Shown: in pieces, positions 46,586-58,300 of the stretch
How positions within the stretch are numbered: the stretch's first letter is position 1
Layout: every line of letters begins with the position of its first letter
NCBI GenBank assembly: GCA_023853785.1
Contig: JAJIRX010000522.1
Coordinates: 186,001-250,000, forward strand
Length of the DNA stretch: 64,000 nt
DNA from: Psilocybe azurescens
Taxonomy: Eukaryota > Basidiomycota > Agaricomycetes > Agaricales > Agrocybaceae
Reading direction: 5' to 3'
Made by a program: the position numbers and the translations under genes
The notes under the pieces: model-generated
What the model saw: the letters and a program-made list of their open reading frames with translations, nothing else
Told to the model about the DNA's origin: nothing
Database searches by the model: none

Positions 46586-46989
46586 ACCTGCTTGGCAAAT
46601 ACAACATTACAGAAAGTTCGTTCGGGGCTTTGCCCTTGCGTTATCCGAGTTGGGTAATCAGACCACACGGGATGATGAAAGGTTTTCAATATTCAATTCC
46701 ATTTACAAAGACAAAAGCTGAGTGGTTGTAAAGACTTTTATTAAATTTGTGAATGTATATAAGCTGTCAATAAGCCCTCAAAGATAATTCTGAAAACTAG
46801 GATATAACTTGAGTATTGATAAACATTATTTAGCTTTACAACAGCAAAAAGTTAGTTACTTGCAAAGGCTACTAAACTTGAAAGGTTGGATGACTGTGTA
46901 ATACCAATCAAGGCATTGAATATCAACAACTTACCGTATTAAAGTGAACGTAGGGAGGAAAATGGTTCAGCACACCGTAAAAGGAAATA

Positions 46990-47288
46990 ATACCCACTAA
47001 CGGCAGCATATGCTTTCACAGATTATCAGTCACAAGGTCAAACGATTCCATATGTGATCGTGGATATTGCAACTCCCCCTGACAAGAGGACTCAGTCTCT
47101 TCAATCTTTATGTTGCACTATCATGGAGTTCAGGGCGGGACTCGATTAGGTTGTTGAGGGACTTCGACGATAAGTTGTTTGAGAAGCAACATGATTGGGC
47201 ATTGCTTCAGGAGGACGAGAGATTAGATGGGATGGATAGGCAAACACGGATGTGGTATGAGCAGGTAGCACGGCCTCGGATGTCATAG
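46990..47288 (+). pseudogene. PIF1-like helicase C-terminus, mobile-element relic
   Basis: Reads PLTAAYAFTDYQSQGQTI and PYVIVDIATPP, slips one frame near 47075, then SLFNLYVALSWSSGRDSIR and LLRDFDDKLFEKQHDWALL to the stop at 47288. This is the last helicase motif (TDYxSQG, then YVALS) and C-terminal tail of the PIF1-like helicases spread widely in agaricomycetes, many of them from Helitrons. Walker A and B are absent, so it is only a terminal fragment. Confidence 0.7.
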
Positions 47289-47478
47289 CACGTAGAATAG
47301 AACTTGAATTTAAATTGGAAATATCTTCACACACATATCATTCATGATCAAGGTATGGGGATTTCCTTGCTTGTATCTTATCTTTCGGTCACATGTATGT
47401 AAAGATGTTAAAATGCTTGTTAGACGAAGAATTTTGACCCTCCCTACAACTTCAATGCAAGCAAGGAAATATATGGTA

Positions 47479-47679
47479 CAGTAGACTTTCTCATAATGCA
47501 TAATCGTAAATAATTATTTTAAAAATTCAAAAATAACTACTGCTTAGCCGGTTATCCTAGGAGATGCTTTTCAGGGAAAGGAATCGATTTGGGCTTGTCC
47601 CAGGATAAGTTGCTGCTAACCTGATTTTTACGATTTAATTAATATTTATTTTTATTATGCATTATGAGAAAGTCTACTG
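47479..47679. mobile_element. MITE, 201 bases, TA target duplication
   Basis: Perfect 26-base terminal inverted repeats at 47479-47504 and 47654-47679, beginning CAGTAGACTTTCTCATAATG. TA dinucleotides flank both ends (47477-47478 and 47680-47681). The interior is A/T-rich and non-coding. Size, structure and target site make it a Tc1/mariner-type miniature element. It ends 17 bases from the stop codon of the next gene. Confidence 0.92.
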
Positions 47680-47696
47680 TAGATTATGGCGATTTC

Positions 47697-49430
47697 CTAG
47701 TTACTAATGGGATTTTCACGACTTCGATCAATTTCACGGGCATCTCGGCACAGCTTCAGGCATTCGTGTACCTGCGTCCAGAAACTGGGATGCAAGTTCG
47801 AGAGCGTCAGGCATTCTTCAATGTTGGGAAACATGGCGTATAAATAACGCGCGACATAATGGACCAGACTTAAAGTGGTGCTGGTCATTTGATTCAGCTG
47901 TGAATTTCCGACGCTACCCAGCAGCAAGGATGTAAGCCCATGTTTCATAACAGGGGCATTTGCTATCTGGGAGATCGACCAGGAAGGAGCCGTTCCAGGA
48001 ACGATGATGAGCCCTTGGAAGATACGGAGATCGGGGCATGATTTCGCGATACGATGGAGAGTGGACAAAGTCAGCCCATGAGAAACCTTAGCATCAATCA
48101 CAGTCAACGGGAGTTGGAGCGTTGTAAGTTTGGGCCAGATAGAGGTGACCTCGCAAAGCGCTTCGTCAAGGTTAGGAATACTGGTACCTAAGATATCCAA
48201 ATGCGTGAGGTTTTGCAAGTTCGACAGAGTTTGGAGTATTTTATCGGGGAAAGCATTAAGGCCCTGGTTTACTATGAACGTGAAGTCTGTCATAGTCGTT
48301 TGTCGGCGACCTGAGATAAGTTCGATGATTTCCTTGATGGGGACGTTGCCGGTGAGTTTTTTGCCCAGAGACGTGATTGGGTTGTATTTTGTTACTTCGA
48401 TGTATATACATCGAAGTAATGGGGCGTCTACGAGGTCGTTGATGATGTCTTGAAGAATGGAGAAATTCCCTATAAAGGAAAAACTCTGAATACGAGGATA
48501 TTTGGGTTTCGCAGTAAATGGCATCCATGAAGGTGTAGTGTGGGTAACGTTTTTGGCGTCGATGCGGAAAGACTCCAGATGTGGGAGGTAGGCCACAGTT
48601 CCTAGAGGGCTATAATCCAATAAGCCAGTCAGGTTTGTGAGCTCCAGAGACGTGAGATGGAGGCATTGGCTGATCGATGCGAAAATTTCCGGCGACAAGC
48701 TGATCGAATCCAAAACCAGATGGTCCATCTTCGTCTGCGCTCCGACTTTCTTGAGGAAAGACGCTACTGTCATTTTGGACGAGCTGGCAATTCCTTTTAT
48801 GCTGATTGAACGAAGGGAGGTCGAGAAGAAGAGCTCCAGATAAGGGATCGGCGATGAGGTAGTGTTTGCGATATGCAATTTTGACAGCGTCGGGAAAAGT
48901 GGGTTTTTGGCCCCTTGCAGTTGGCCGAGGCGGAAGAAGACGGAAGCTGCAGCTTTAGGAAGGGCGGTATCGGAAAATGTTAACTCTTCGACGCAGCGAG
49001 CGTATTCTTGGAGTTGCTCCCATTCTGCTTTGTCTGTATCGTTCACAATGTGCTGGTATTGTCATACAACAATTATTGGTTGCTCGGTGGGAAGAGTCGA
49101 AGATGCCAAGGAGACGTACGTATTCGTTTTCTTCGATGCTCAACGAGCTTTGAATTTTAGTCAGAATTGGGATAAAAGAGTCGAGGACCAATCCTGGGCT
49201 CCGTTCATGAATGACTGCAAGTGTTGCAGCGCTCTCATAATCAGGAGGAGGAGGCGCCACCCTGGGAGTTCTAAACCATGATCATCTTCAGCTAGCATCG
49301 AGGGAGAAGCAAGACTGGCAAGTTCAGAAGATGGAATCGATTCCAGATCCCAGTCATCGTTTGTAGGGGCAACATGCACCATGTCGTCGTTTGTGAGTGA
49401 AGAAGAGAAAGATACGACACCGGGCGTCAA
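47697..49430 (-). CDS. F-box-like leucine-rich protein
   Basis: Probable member of the large agaricomycete F-box/LRR-like family. From 49430 a short acidic N-terminal exon leads through IHERSPGLVLDSFIPIL to an intron (GAATAC/GTACGT). The main exon starts HIVNDTDKAEWEQLQEYAR and holds repeated leucine-rich units: LFPTLSKLHIANTT, FFSTSLRSISIKG, CLHLTSLELTNLTGLLD, NLQNLTHLDILGTSI and IWPKLTTLQLPLTV. A typical F-box motif is not clear at the N-terminus, and a frame slip near 49258 may hide part of it. The family often serves as SCF substrate adaptors, but that is inference. The MITE lies just beyond its stop. Confidence 0.65.
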
Positions 49431-49804
49431 GTAGATTAAATACCCATCGTGACTCCATTAGACGTAAATTTCCACGACTTTTCAGGGCGGCATGAGCACC
49501 AAAATAGATATAATCTTTTGCCACCTGTAAATATTTTATTAGATTTATCTCTCAAGGGTACTCGCAGAAACAGACATAGTTAATTGCTCACCACTTCATT
49601 CGATGACACCGTTAGGCAGGCTAGTTTGGTCAATATACTTCACTTCCTCGTATCGCGAAGTGACATTGGAAAAGAATTGGACTCAACATAGCATAAAACC
49701 CTACTCCCGAAATCAAAAAAAGCAAGTTATAAAAGATAGATAATATTCCGATAGAATCAGTGTGCATATGTTGCAAAATCGGAGACAAAGCGTCATAGCA
49801 TGTA
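49431..49804. other. Spacer, no gene
   Basis: Between the F-box-like gene start and the SURF6 stop, both on minus. It should contain the promoter of the former and the 3' region of the latter. Confidence 0.4.
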
Positions 49805-51292
49805 TTACTTGCTTTTCTTAACTGGCTTGCCCTTTCCTTTCCCAAACGATTTGCCCTCAAAGCCCGGTCTTGCTTTTTTTCGAACCGCCCTTCTGCTTGT
49901 CCTTTTTCCGCTCATTGCGCATGGCAATGTTGTCGTTGCGTTTTTTCTGCCTGGCAGCAATAGAATTTGCAACGTGCTCCTTCTTCTCTTCCCTATTTTC
50001 CCCAAGTATCATTAGAAAAGAATTCTCAGGTGGGTGGGTAGAATAGATTAGAAATACGAACCAGGTCTTTTGGTTTTAGACTTCTCCTTCTCTTTTCTCT
50101 TGGCAGCTTTCTTCAGCCTTGCTTCGTCGTCGTGCACCTTGACGCCTTCAAGTCTCGCTTCAGCCTTGGCCCACTTTTCCTTCTCCTCAATTGCTTTGCG
50201 TTTCTCTTCGGGCAGGGCTGCGATCTTTTCTTTGCGGGCAGCTAACTGTTGCAAAGCTTGTTGGGGATCGGCTGTCGTCTTGAACTGTTGACCTTTCTTC
50301 GAGGATCCGGTAAGGGCCGAGTAAGCTACTGTGGTCATCGACGCCTGGGGACCCTGCAGTTTGTGATTTTGAGATGCATCGGGTACAAGGAGCTGGGTCT
50401 GCGCGAATGTAGCTCGTTAATATTCGCAAAAAAGATTTTCTCATAACGTTCTTTACCTTTGTGATATTTCCTTTATCTCTGGTATCGGTCTTGTTCTTGT
50501 CCTTCTTCCGCCCCTTCATTTCCTCTTCGCGGCGAATTTTCTCTCTCGTCTCTTTTCTTCGCTTCTCACGCATCGCCGACCGCTGTCTCCTCCGCTCGTC
50601 CAACAATGTTTCTTTATCACTGGGCTCGCCCCACAGTGGCGCACGAGCTTTTCCTCCGCGACGAAGCAAAGCCATTTTGTTGTGCAGTTTTTCTCTCAAG
50701 ACTTCGATACTTTCAGCAGGAGGCAATGATTGGATCTCAGCATAGTCCTCTTCCGCTCCGCTTTCTTCGCCGTCGTCGAGATCTTCCATATCAATGTCGA
50801 CGTTCATCGAAACATCCTCGTCCTCGTCTTCCGAATCGGAATCAGGGCTGGAGGCTTTCCCCTTGCCCTTGGCGGTTTCGCGCTGTTTGAGGTAGTTTTC
50901 GGTTTGGATGTCGACTATTGACTTGTGGTTGGCTGGGTCAAGCTGTATTGACAGGATATTCAGCAAACAAATTTCTTGAGAAAAAAAAGGACAGAAAAAG
51001 AGGCACCTTCTCTCGTTTGGCTTTCTTCGAGGCCTCCTTTATAGCTTGCTTTGGCGCCTTTTGTTTCTTGCTGTGTTTCTGATACTTTGAAGCTGCCTTT
51101 GAATAGAATAGAATAGGAAGTTGGTGTAAGAGATCGAATTCGGACTTTTTCATGAAAGAGTAGCTAGCTGACCTGCTCTTCAGTTTCATCGTTCACTATG
51201 TAGTACTGTGCGGGAATGAGTTTGAGAAGGGATTCGAAGGTAGCATTGTGCTTTTCTAGAGACTCCCGGAGCGTCGCCGATGGTGTGGGCAT
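49805..51292 (-). CDS. SURF6: SURF6/Rrp14 nucleolar ribosome-biogenesis protein
   Basis: Nucleolar RNA-binding protein needed for pre-rRNA processing of both ribosomal subunits (Rrp14 in yeast). The start at 51292 gives MPTPSATLRESLEKHNATFE and the N-terminal box LLKLIPAQYYI. A Lys-rich exon (AASKYQKHSKKQ) and a long acidic stretch (SDSEDEDEDVSMNVD) follow. The SURF6 domain has IEVLREKLHNKMALLRRGGK, RRQRSAMREKRRKETREK, MTTVAYSALTGSSKKGQQF and KWAKAEARLEGVKVHDDEAR. The conserved C-terminus is NSIAARQKKRNDNIAMRNE and KARPGFEGKSFGKGKG, stop at 49805. An extra T in the run 49874-49880 breaks the frame before KARPGFEG. Confidence 0.93.
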
Positions 51293-51456
51293 TTTCGAGG
51301 GTGAATGTCGAGGAAAGTGGTGGAGCTCGGGAGAGTTGAGCGAATTCGACTGTACGTCCAAATAAAATTCTAAGGTTAGGGTCAACTCTGCATACCAACT
51401 TGTGGTAATCTCATCTTGCTCTTTGACCTTAACCAAATCATATCGTCTGCAACACA
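51293..51456. promoter_or_regulatory. Divergent promoter region, SURF6 and PTPA
   Basis: Only 164 bases separate the start codons of two divergent housekeeping genes, so both core promoters must lie within it or overlap the 5' ends. No element is assigned. Confidence 0.4.
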
Positions 51457-52903
51457 ATGTCTTATCAAGTGCCGCGGAAGGCTATACTCTCTAAAGAACA
51501 ACTACAATACTTCCAGGAATCCAAAACCCATCAGGATATCGTTTCGTACATTGAAACCCTGAACGATGCAGTGATCGGATCCAAGCTGACCGACGACTGC
51601 TCAATGTCGAACGTGAGCAAACAAACTGATTCCGAAAAGTTCGAAAAACATATGGATGAATAGGGTGCTGCAGCTGTTCTAGGTTTATTTGACAAGGTAG
51701 AGCAGATTGCGAAGGATACACCGCCTGTGGATAACGCAGCATCGCGGTTTGGCAACCCTGCGTTCCGAACGTTCTATGATAAAATCTCGGAGGCAAGTAG
51801 TGTTTATTTCAGTGTAGGGTCTAACTAATGCATGCTGTAGAACTCGAAATCGTTCCATGATGGACTTCCCAACCTTCCATCGGAAAGTATCCCAGAGATA
51901 TCGGTGTATTTCAACGAATCGTGGGGCAATCGCACACGGATCGATTATGGAAGTGGCATGGAGTTGAACTTTCTGTGTTGGCTGTACGTTAGTGGTCTCT
52001 GAAATTTTTTCAATCATCTCATTTGTCACAGGATATGCTTGGAGCGTCTTGGTGTACTCCAAGAAAGTGACCACAAGGCCATTGTTTTGAAGATCTTTTG
52101 GAGGTTTGTCTGTTGTTCCATACTGATTTTGCTATCATTGACTTTCTGTAGATACATTCAAGTAATGCGCATCTTGCAGTCAACATACTGGCTGGAGCCA
52201 GCTGGGTCGCACGGGGTATGGGGTCTAGATGATTACCACTTTTTGCCGTTCCTGTTTGGTTCAGCACAATTGCGAGGTATGCAAGACATTCTCAGACATT
52301 TTCAATCTTTAACACATTTGCAGGTCATAAATATATCCGGCCCAAAGCCATCCATGACTCCGAAATTGTAGAGGAGTATTCGCATCATTACATGTATTTT
52401 GCATGCATCGCTTTTATCAATTCCGTGTGTCTTGCTCTCAGCATACTTGTTGAATAAGAATTAATTTGCAGCTGTAGATCAAGACTGCCTCTCTTCGATG
52501 GCATTCGCCTATGCTCGACGATATCTCGGCGGTAAGCATCCTTCTCATCTACAGTTTCCCCCTTGCTGACTGTGTATAGGTAAAAACATGGGATAAAGTC
52601 AACTCTGGAATGATCAAGATGTATGTAGCAGAGGTTCTAGGAAAGCTCCCCGTCATCCAACATTTCCTGTTCGGATCTATCCTGACTTACGATGGGCCCG
52701 AAACACCGCGATCAGACGAAAGCCAGGACGATGCCCATCGAGGGCATGCACATGCAGATCTGGGAGGAGCTGGGCAGAGAGAGGTTGGATGGGGAGACTG
52801 CTGCGGCATCCCTGTCCCTTCCGTTTTTGCGTCTGCGCAAATAGACAAGGAGCCTGGGTTCAAGCTTGCTGGCCCTGGCATACGCCCGGTCCCTTTTGAT
52901 TAG
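51457..52903 (+). CDS. Phosphotyrosyl phosphatase activator (PTPA/Rrd)
   Basis: Peptidyl-prolyl isomerase that activates PP2A-type phosphatases. The start at 51457 gives [19 protein letters not shown]. Characteristic blocks follow: [35 protein letters not shown], then LNFLCWL and [20 protein letters not shown] with [20 protein letters not shown] (the hallmark active-site segment). [20 protein letters not shown] comes near 52590. The tail is a His/Gly/Asp-rich stretch, [15 protein letters not shown] and GIRPVPFD, stop at 52903. Seven or so introns. Rrd1 versus Rrd2 cannot be settled by eye. The gene reads almost without frame breaks, unlike most neighbours. Confidence 0.95.
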
Positions 52904-53069
52904 ATTGTCGCTTGTAATAAACCTATATCAGTTACGTAATATATATATAGCAGTTGCTAAGCCTTGACTTGTTCATTTAACTCGGCCGGTATCTGCAGCT
53001 AGTGTCAACTCTCAACAGCGAGCACTGATGAACATCTGATATCAGGCTTAGAGGAGAGATCAAAATTAC

Positions 53070-54758
53070 ATGGACGCGCAGGCTCAACATAACTTGGAGG
53101 ACTCCGGGGACACGGACTCGTGGATATCAATAAGTTCTGGTGCCACAACGCAGTGCGCGGAATTGCCGTTTCATGGGAATAGAGATATCCTGGATGAAAT
53201 CTTCGAATATCTAGCACTTGAAGACGGCGTTAATTCTGAGGATGTACGCTCGGGAAGGCGGAAGCTGAGGTCTCTGGCCGTGATGTGCAAGGCCTTCTTG
53301 GAACCTGCCCTAGATCAACTATGGAGGTCACTAGAGTCACTTTTCCCACTTCTCAATATCTTGCCTGCGTTCCAGGAGAGCGACGGTACTTATGTGAGTG
53401 GCTTAACGCTTGCGACGTGAGATCTCACGTATGGACTCATACAAGGTCCTGCGCGGCGCAGTGAGTCCGGAAGAATGGGCACGGTTCGACTGGTACGCGC
53501 GCCGAGTGCGAAAGTTCACCTACACGCGAGATCCACCACAGCTGGATATCGCAATGCACACGTATTTCCGCCTGGCGCAGCTGCACTCTGCGCCGATCCT
53601 CCCGTCCCTGCGGCACTTGCACTGCCCAGTAACCAACCAGGGCGACTTTCTCATCTCGGGCATATGTCTCTTCCTTACGCCGTCGCTGCAGTCGCTGGAG
53701 TTCGAGGTGATTACGTCGGTGGAGGATAAGCTGTGTGGGACGGTGTTCCATACCCTTATCGCCGACGGGGCGCAGATGCAGAAGATCATCCTGCGTGGCA
53801 AGGGCTTGTCGCGGGACACGATCTCCATGGCTATCCAGTTTCAGCATCTGAGGGAACTGGAGGTTGAGGGCATGGGGGACGCTTTGGATATGGATATCCT
53901 GGAAAGGATAGGAGCGCTTCCGTCGCTCGTGGATCTGGCCATTGATTTTACCGGACGCGAATATACCGCCGTTGGATAAGGATATAGGCATGAAGGACCT
54001 CAAGAGCTTCATGATCACGGCGTCGGTTCCGTTCATCCGCGCGTTCTTGCCGCGCATTGCAAGCCAGGATCTGGAAACGTTCGTGGCGGTCTCGCCGTCC
54101 AACCCAGGTGTGAACAAGAAGGATTTTATTGAAGAGGTCGTGTCGCGGTGGAAAGACACGCTTGTCCGCGTCGCGCTAGTGCATAAGCCGGCAGCGCTCG
54201 ATGAGGTTGTGGAGGAGCTGAACACATCCGTGTTCAGCCCGCTGCTTCCTCTGCGCAAGCTGACCTATCTCAGGCTGGAAGGGTACTCGATGGAAATCAC
54301 AGACGCCGATATAGGCAATTTTGCTAGGGCATGGCCGGAGATGACGACGCTGCTCCTGCCTTTTATTAACGCGGGCCGACCGCGTCCAACGGTCGAATCG
54401 CTAAGGACGCTATCACAACTCGCGCCTAAACTACGCTATCTACGCATCCCCCCTGCAGACAAGCAACCTGCGGTTCAACCCGAATCATCATCAGGCGCCG
54501 GCGGTGGAGCCTGAGCCGGGGCATAATCTGCACACGCTGACTGTGGCCAGCTCGGATGAGCCTTGGGAGCTGAGGGAGGTACTGCACCTCGCGCGGTATA
54601 TCGACCATTTTTTCCCGAACCTTGTGTTTTTGCTGCCGTTTTGCGGTGCGGACGCGGAGAGATGGATGCAAGTGCACGATATTATTCAGATGTATCAGAC
54701 TGTGCGGCAGGAGGCGATTGGTAGCGAGAGGGGCAAGCGGCAAATTGCTATGACATAG
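53070..54758 (+). CDS. F-box-like leucine-rich protein
   Basis: Second member of the F-box/LRR-like family in the window. The N-terminus has an F-box-like stretch, ILDEIFEYLALEDGV and RSLAVMCKAFLEPALDQLW followed by SLESLFPLLNILPAF. The next exon starts RMDSYKVLRGAVSPEEWARF and contains leucine-rich units (ILPSLRHLHCPV, FLTPSLQSLEFEVITS, FQHLRELEVEGMGD, LPLRKLTYLRLEGYSMEI, AWPEMTTLLLPFIN). The end is LARYIDHFFPNLVFLLPFCG and RGKRQIAMT at 54758. Frame breaks near 53950 and 54460. Its layout (DxxEW..Y.R.V, Pro-Ser-Leu units, a final FPN..) parallels the gene at 47697-49430, so the two are likely paralogs. Confidence 0.75.
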
Positions 54759-55398
54759 TAAGCATGGCCAGGCCATAGCGTTCTATTTTGGTAGGCACGG
54801 GGTTTCTTTTCATCTGTTCGTTTACTTGATGATCTGCTCTCCACCATTACATTGACCTTTTAGATTCCTGACTTTATGTATTTCTCCAGTTTTTTTGTCT
54901 TGCATGTTGTACGTCTCGATACCACTCAGTCGCCAATACTTACTGTACAAGTAACTTACAAAATGAAGCATTTCCGGAGCCGACCTGTCAGCTACGGCCA
55001 AATTTCCTACTGGGGCGATGTATCCGTGGAAATAAAGATTCATCATTCCGACGGCAAGTTTTCGCCTTGCAACGAAAATGTGAATCACACAGTACAATTT
55101 GTAGCAAGAAATTTCGCAAGCTTGGGTAGAATCGTTTAGGCTGTGTCTGATTCTTGTCCGATTTTTTACACTTGTATAGAATAAATAAGGTGTCTTTGTA
55201 CTTTGTAGTTGAGACAATAGTTTACTACGGCCGTTGAACCCCTTTGTGTACGTCAGTTAGTGTCAAGGAGGCACGTGGGAACATCAGCAACAGTTTCTTA
55301 CACCACGACCACCACGACCCGCTTTCGCTCTTTTCTTTCTCAAATCCTAGAAAAAGGCTCCCTGAGCGGTCTTAGGTGCCCGCTCAGCTTTTACAACG
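54759..55398. other. No gene; probable chitin synthase promoter
   Basis: Mixed sequence with short overlapping frames that match nothing. A pyrimidine- and ACC-rich tract just before the start (55300-55360) resembles fungal 5' leaders. Confidence 0.4.
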
Positions 55399-58300
55399 AT
55401 GAACAGGCAGTCATCGGCCACGATGAGTGTCCACCAGCGTCTGGAGGCCGCCACCGACCTCTCAAAGCTCTCTCCCATCTCCGACGATATCATAGTAGCA
55501 TGCCTCAGGGAACGATTCATGACGGATACCATCTATACCAACATCGGGACCTCTGGACTTGTAGCCCTCAACCCCCACAAATACGTCGCTTCCACCTCAG
55601 ATGCCCTGTTGCACAAATATGCCGCAGAATACCGGGACTCGTCAGAGCACCAGGAACATCTTCCTCCGCACATCTTTCAAACGGCAAATAATGCCTATTA
55701 TCATATGAGGAAGGACCACTCAGGATCAGTGTTTGGTTTTCAGGTGAGTGCTCGTGGGTTGAGGGTCAAGCTCCTTACTAATTCGCCCCATTGCAGCGGA
55801 GAAACCGGGAGCGGGAAGTCGGAGAACCGCCGCCTGGCCATCAAGAGTCTGCTCGAGCTCAGCGTCAGCAACCCCTGGAAAGAAGGGCTCCAAGCTCGCC
55901 AACCAGATCCCCGCTTCAGAATTCGTCCTCGAGTCGTTTGGCAACGCCCGCACCCTCTTCAACCCAAACGCATCTCGTTTTGGAAAATACACCGAGCTTC
56001 AATTCTCCGACAGGGGAAGGCTGTCCGGTGTGAAAACTCTAGACTATTATTTGGAGCGGAACCGAGTCTCCGCGGTGCCCTCAGGGGAGCGCAATTTTCA
56101 CATTTTCTACTACCTCGTCGCTGGCGCATCACCCGAGGAGCGGCAGCACCTCCATCTTCTAGACAAAACAACGTATCGCTACTTAGGTCAGCGTGGGACT
56201 AATTCCTCCAGACCGAATGGAGGACTCGATGATGATGGACAGCGGTTCGATCAGCTTAAAATAGCTTTGAAGGCTATTGGGTTCTCAAAGCGTCACGTTG
56301 CCCAGACATGCCAACTGGTTGCCGCTATTCTCCATCTGGGCAATCTCGAATTCATCATCGACCGACACCGCAACGAGGACGCCGCCGTTGTCCGCAATGT
56401 CGACCTTTTGGAGATTGTCGCTGATTTCCTGGGGATTCAGCCATCCGCACTAGAAGCGGTTCTTTCGTACAAGACCAAGCTCGTCAAGAAGGAGCTGTGC
56501 ACCGTTTTCCTGGACCCTGATGGCGCATCGGACAACAGAGACGACCTTGCGAAGACTTTGTACTCCCTTTTGTTCACTTGGCTGAACGAGCACATCAATC
56601 AGCGGCTCTGTAAGGATGACTTCAGCACATTCATCGGCCTGTTCGACCTGCCTGGACCGCAGAATATGTCCAGCCGTCCCAACTCCCTCGATCAATTCTG
56701 TATCAATTTTGCCAACGAACGTCTCCAGAATTGGACGCAGAAAACACTCTTTGAGAAGCATGTCAACGAGTACACCCTTGAAGGCATCTCGCGTTTCGTT
56801 CCACAGGTGCCTTACTTTGATAACACGGAATGTATTCGTCTGTTGCAAAACTCGCCAGGTGGTCTCATTCACATTATGGATGACCAGGCTCGCCGTCAGC
56901 ACAAAAGACGGATCACACAATGGTGGAGGCGTTCACCAAACGCTGGGGCAACCACTCGTCGTTCAAGACCGGTACGCTCGACAGGTCGGGTTTCCCTTCA
57001 TTTACGGTCAACCACTACAACGGCCCTGTGACTTACTCCTCCGAGGGCTTCCTGGACCGCAATTTGGACGCAATCAATCCGGACTTTGTTTCGCTCCTGA
57101 GAGGTTCTACCGATGCTTCAGACGGATCAGGCTCCATCAACCCCTTCGTCAAGGGTCTTTTCTCTGCAAAGCTATCGCCACACAGGTGCATCCACGAAAC
57201 GAAGATACCATCGTGGCCGCGCAGCAGGCCGTCAAGCCTAGGAGAGCTCCTTCAACAAGGAGAAAGAGCACCATCAAGCGCATGCCCACTGTCAAAGAAA
57301 CCGTCGATATCGAGGGAGAAGGACGCGGACGACGACGACACGCCAGGCGGATTGGCGCATATCACGGGCTCGAGTCCCTGTGTTGCAGGCGAGTTCAAGT
57401 CGGCGCTGGATACCCTGTTTGGGACGATCGATGAGACGCAGCCGTGGCACGTCTTTTGCATCACGCCGAATGACTCGCAGCTGCCCAATCAGATGGAGGG
57501 CCGTAGTGTGAAAGGTCAGGTCAAGGCCCTCGGTCTCACTGAGGTCGCGAGGCGGTGTGTCAATGTATTCGAAGTGGGGATGGCACCGGAAGAGTTCTGC
57601 GATCGCTATGCGGAAGGCTTGCAAGCTGGCGGTGTTGCGGAGGGCGATAATAGAGAACTCATTGCCCAGGCACGGACTGCTTTTGGATTGCTTGATAAGG
57701 ATTTGGTTCTTGGGACTCATAAGGTAGGATCATGCCTTCAAATGGTGCCTTTTCCTTCTTTGCTGATGCATCAATCTGTAGGTGTTCTTGTCACAGGCTG
57801 CGTTCCACAAGTTTGAGGATCAGATCCGCTCGAGGGATAGCGAAGAGCAGAAGCGAAATCGTCAACGTGATGCCGAGGCTGAAGCTGGCCTTGACCCTCG
57901 AGGTCTTAACGACCCTTATGCTCCCTTACCGCACACCGAATGAGGAGATGGAACCATCGTGGAGTGGCAACAACAACTACAGCGATGCTTATGCCGGATC
58001 GAATCAGGCCCTTCCTCTTGTCGCAAATGCGTCGCCGTTCCAGAGAGCGGACATGTATGATGACGAGTACGAAGAGAACAAGTCGGTGCGCAGCGATGAA
58101 TTCGACGCGCGCAGCAAATTCACGAGCCAGCGGGACGACTCGATGTCGCACTTTGGCTCCGAGTCGTATGCGCCCTCGCGCAATATGTTCCAGAACACCG
58201 ATAAGCGAGGGCTGATGGAGAAGGAGGCGTTGGCCGGGGGAGATCCAGGAGGGCGAGACGGCTGAGGTGCTGAAAGAGAGCTCGGCGCGTCGCCGCTGGG

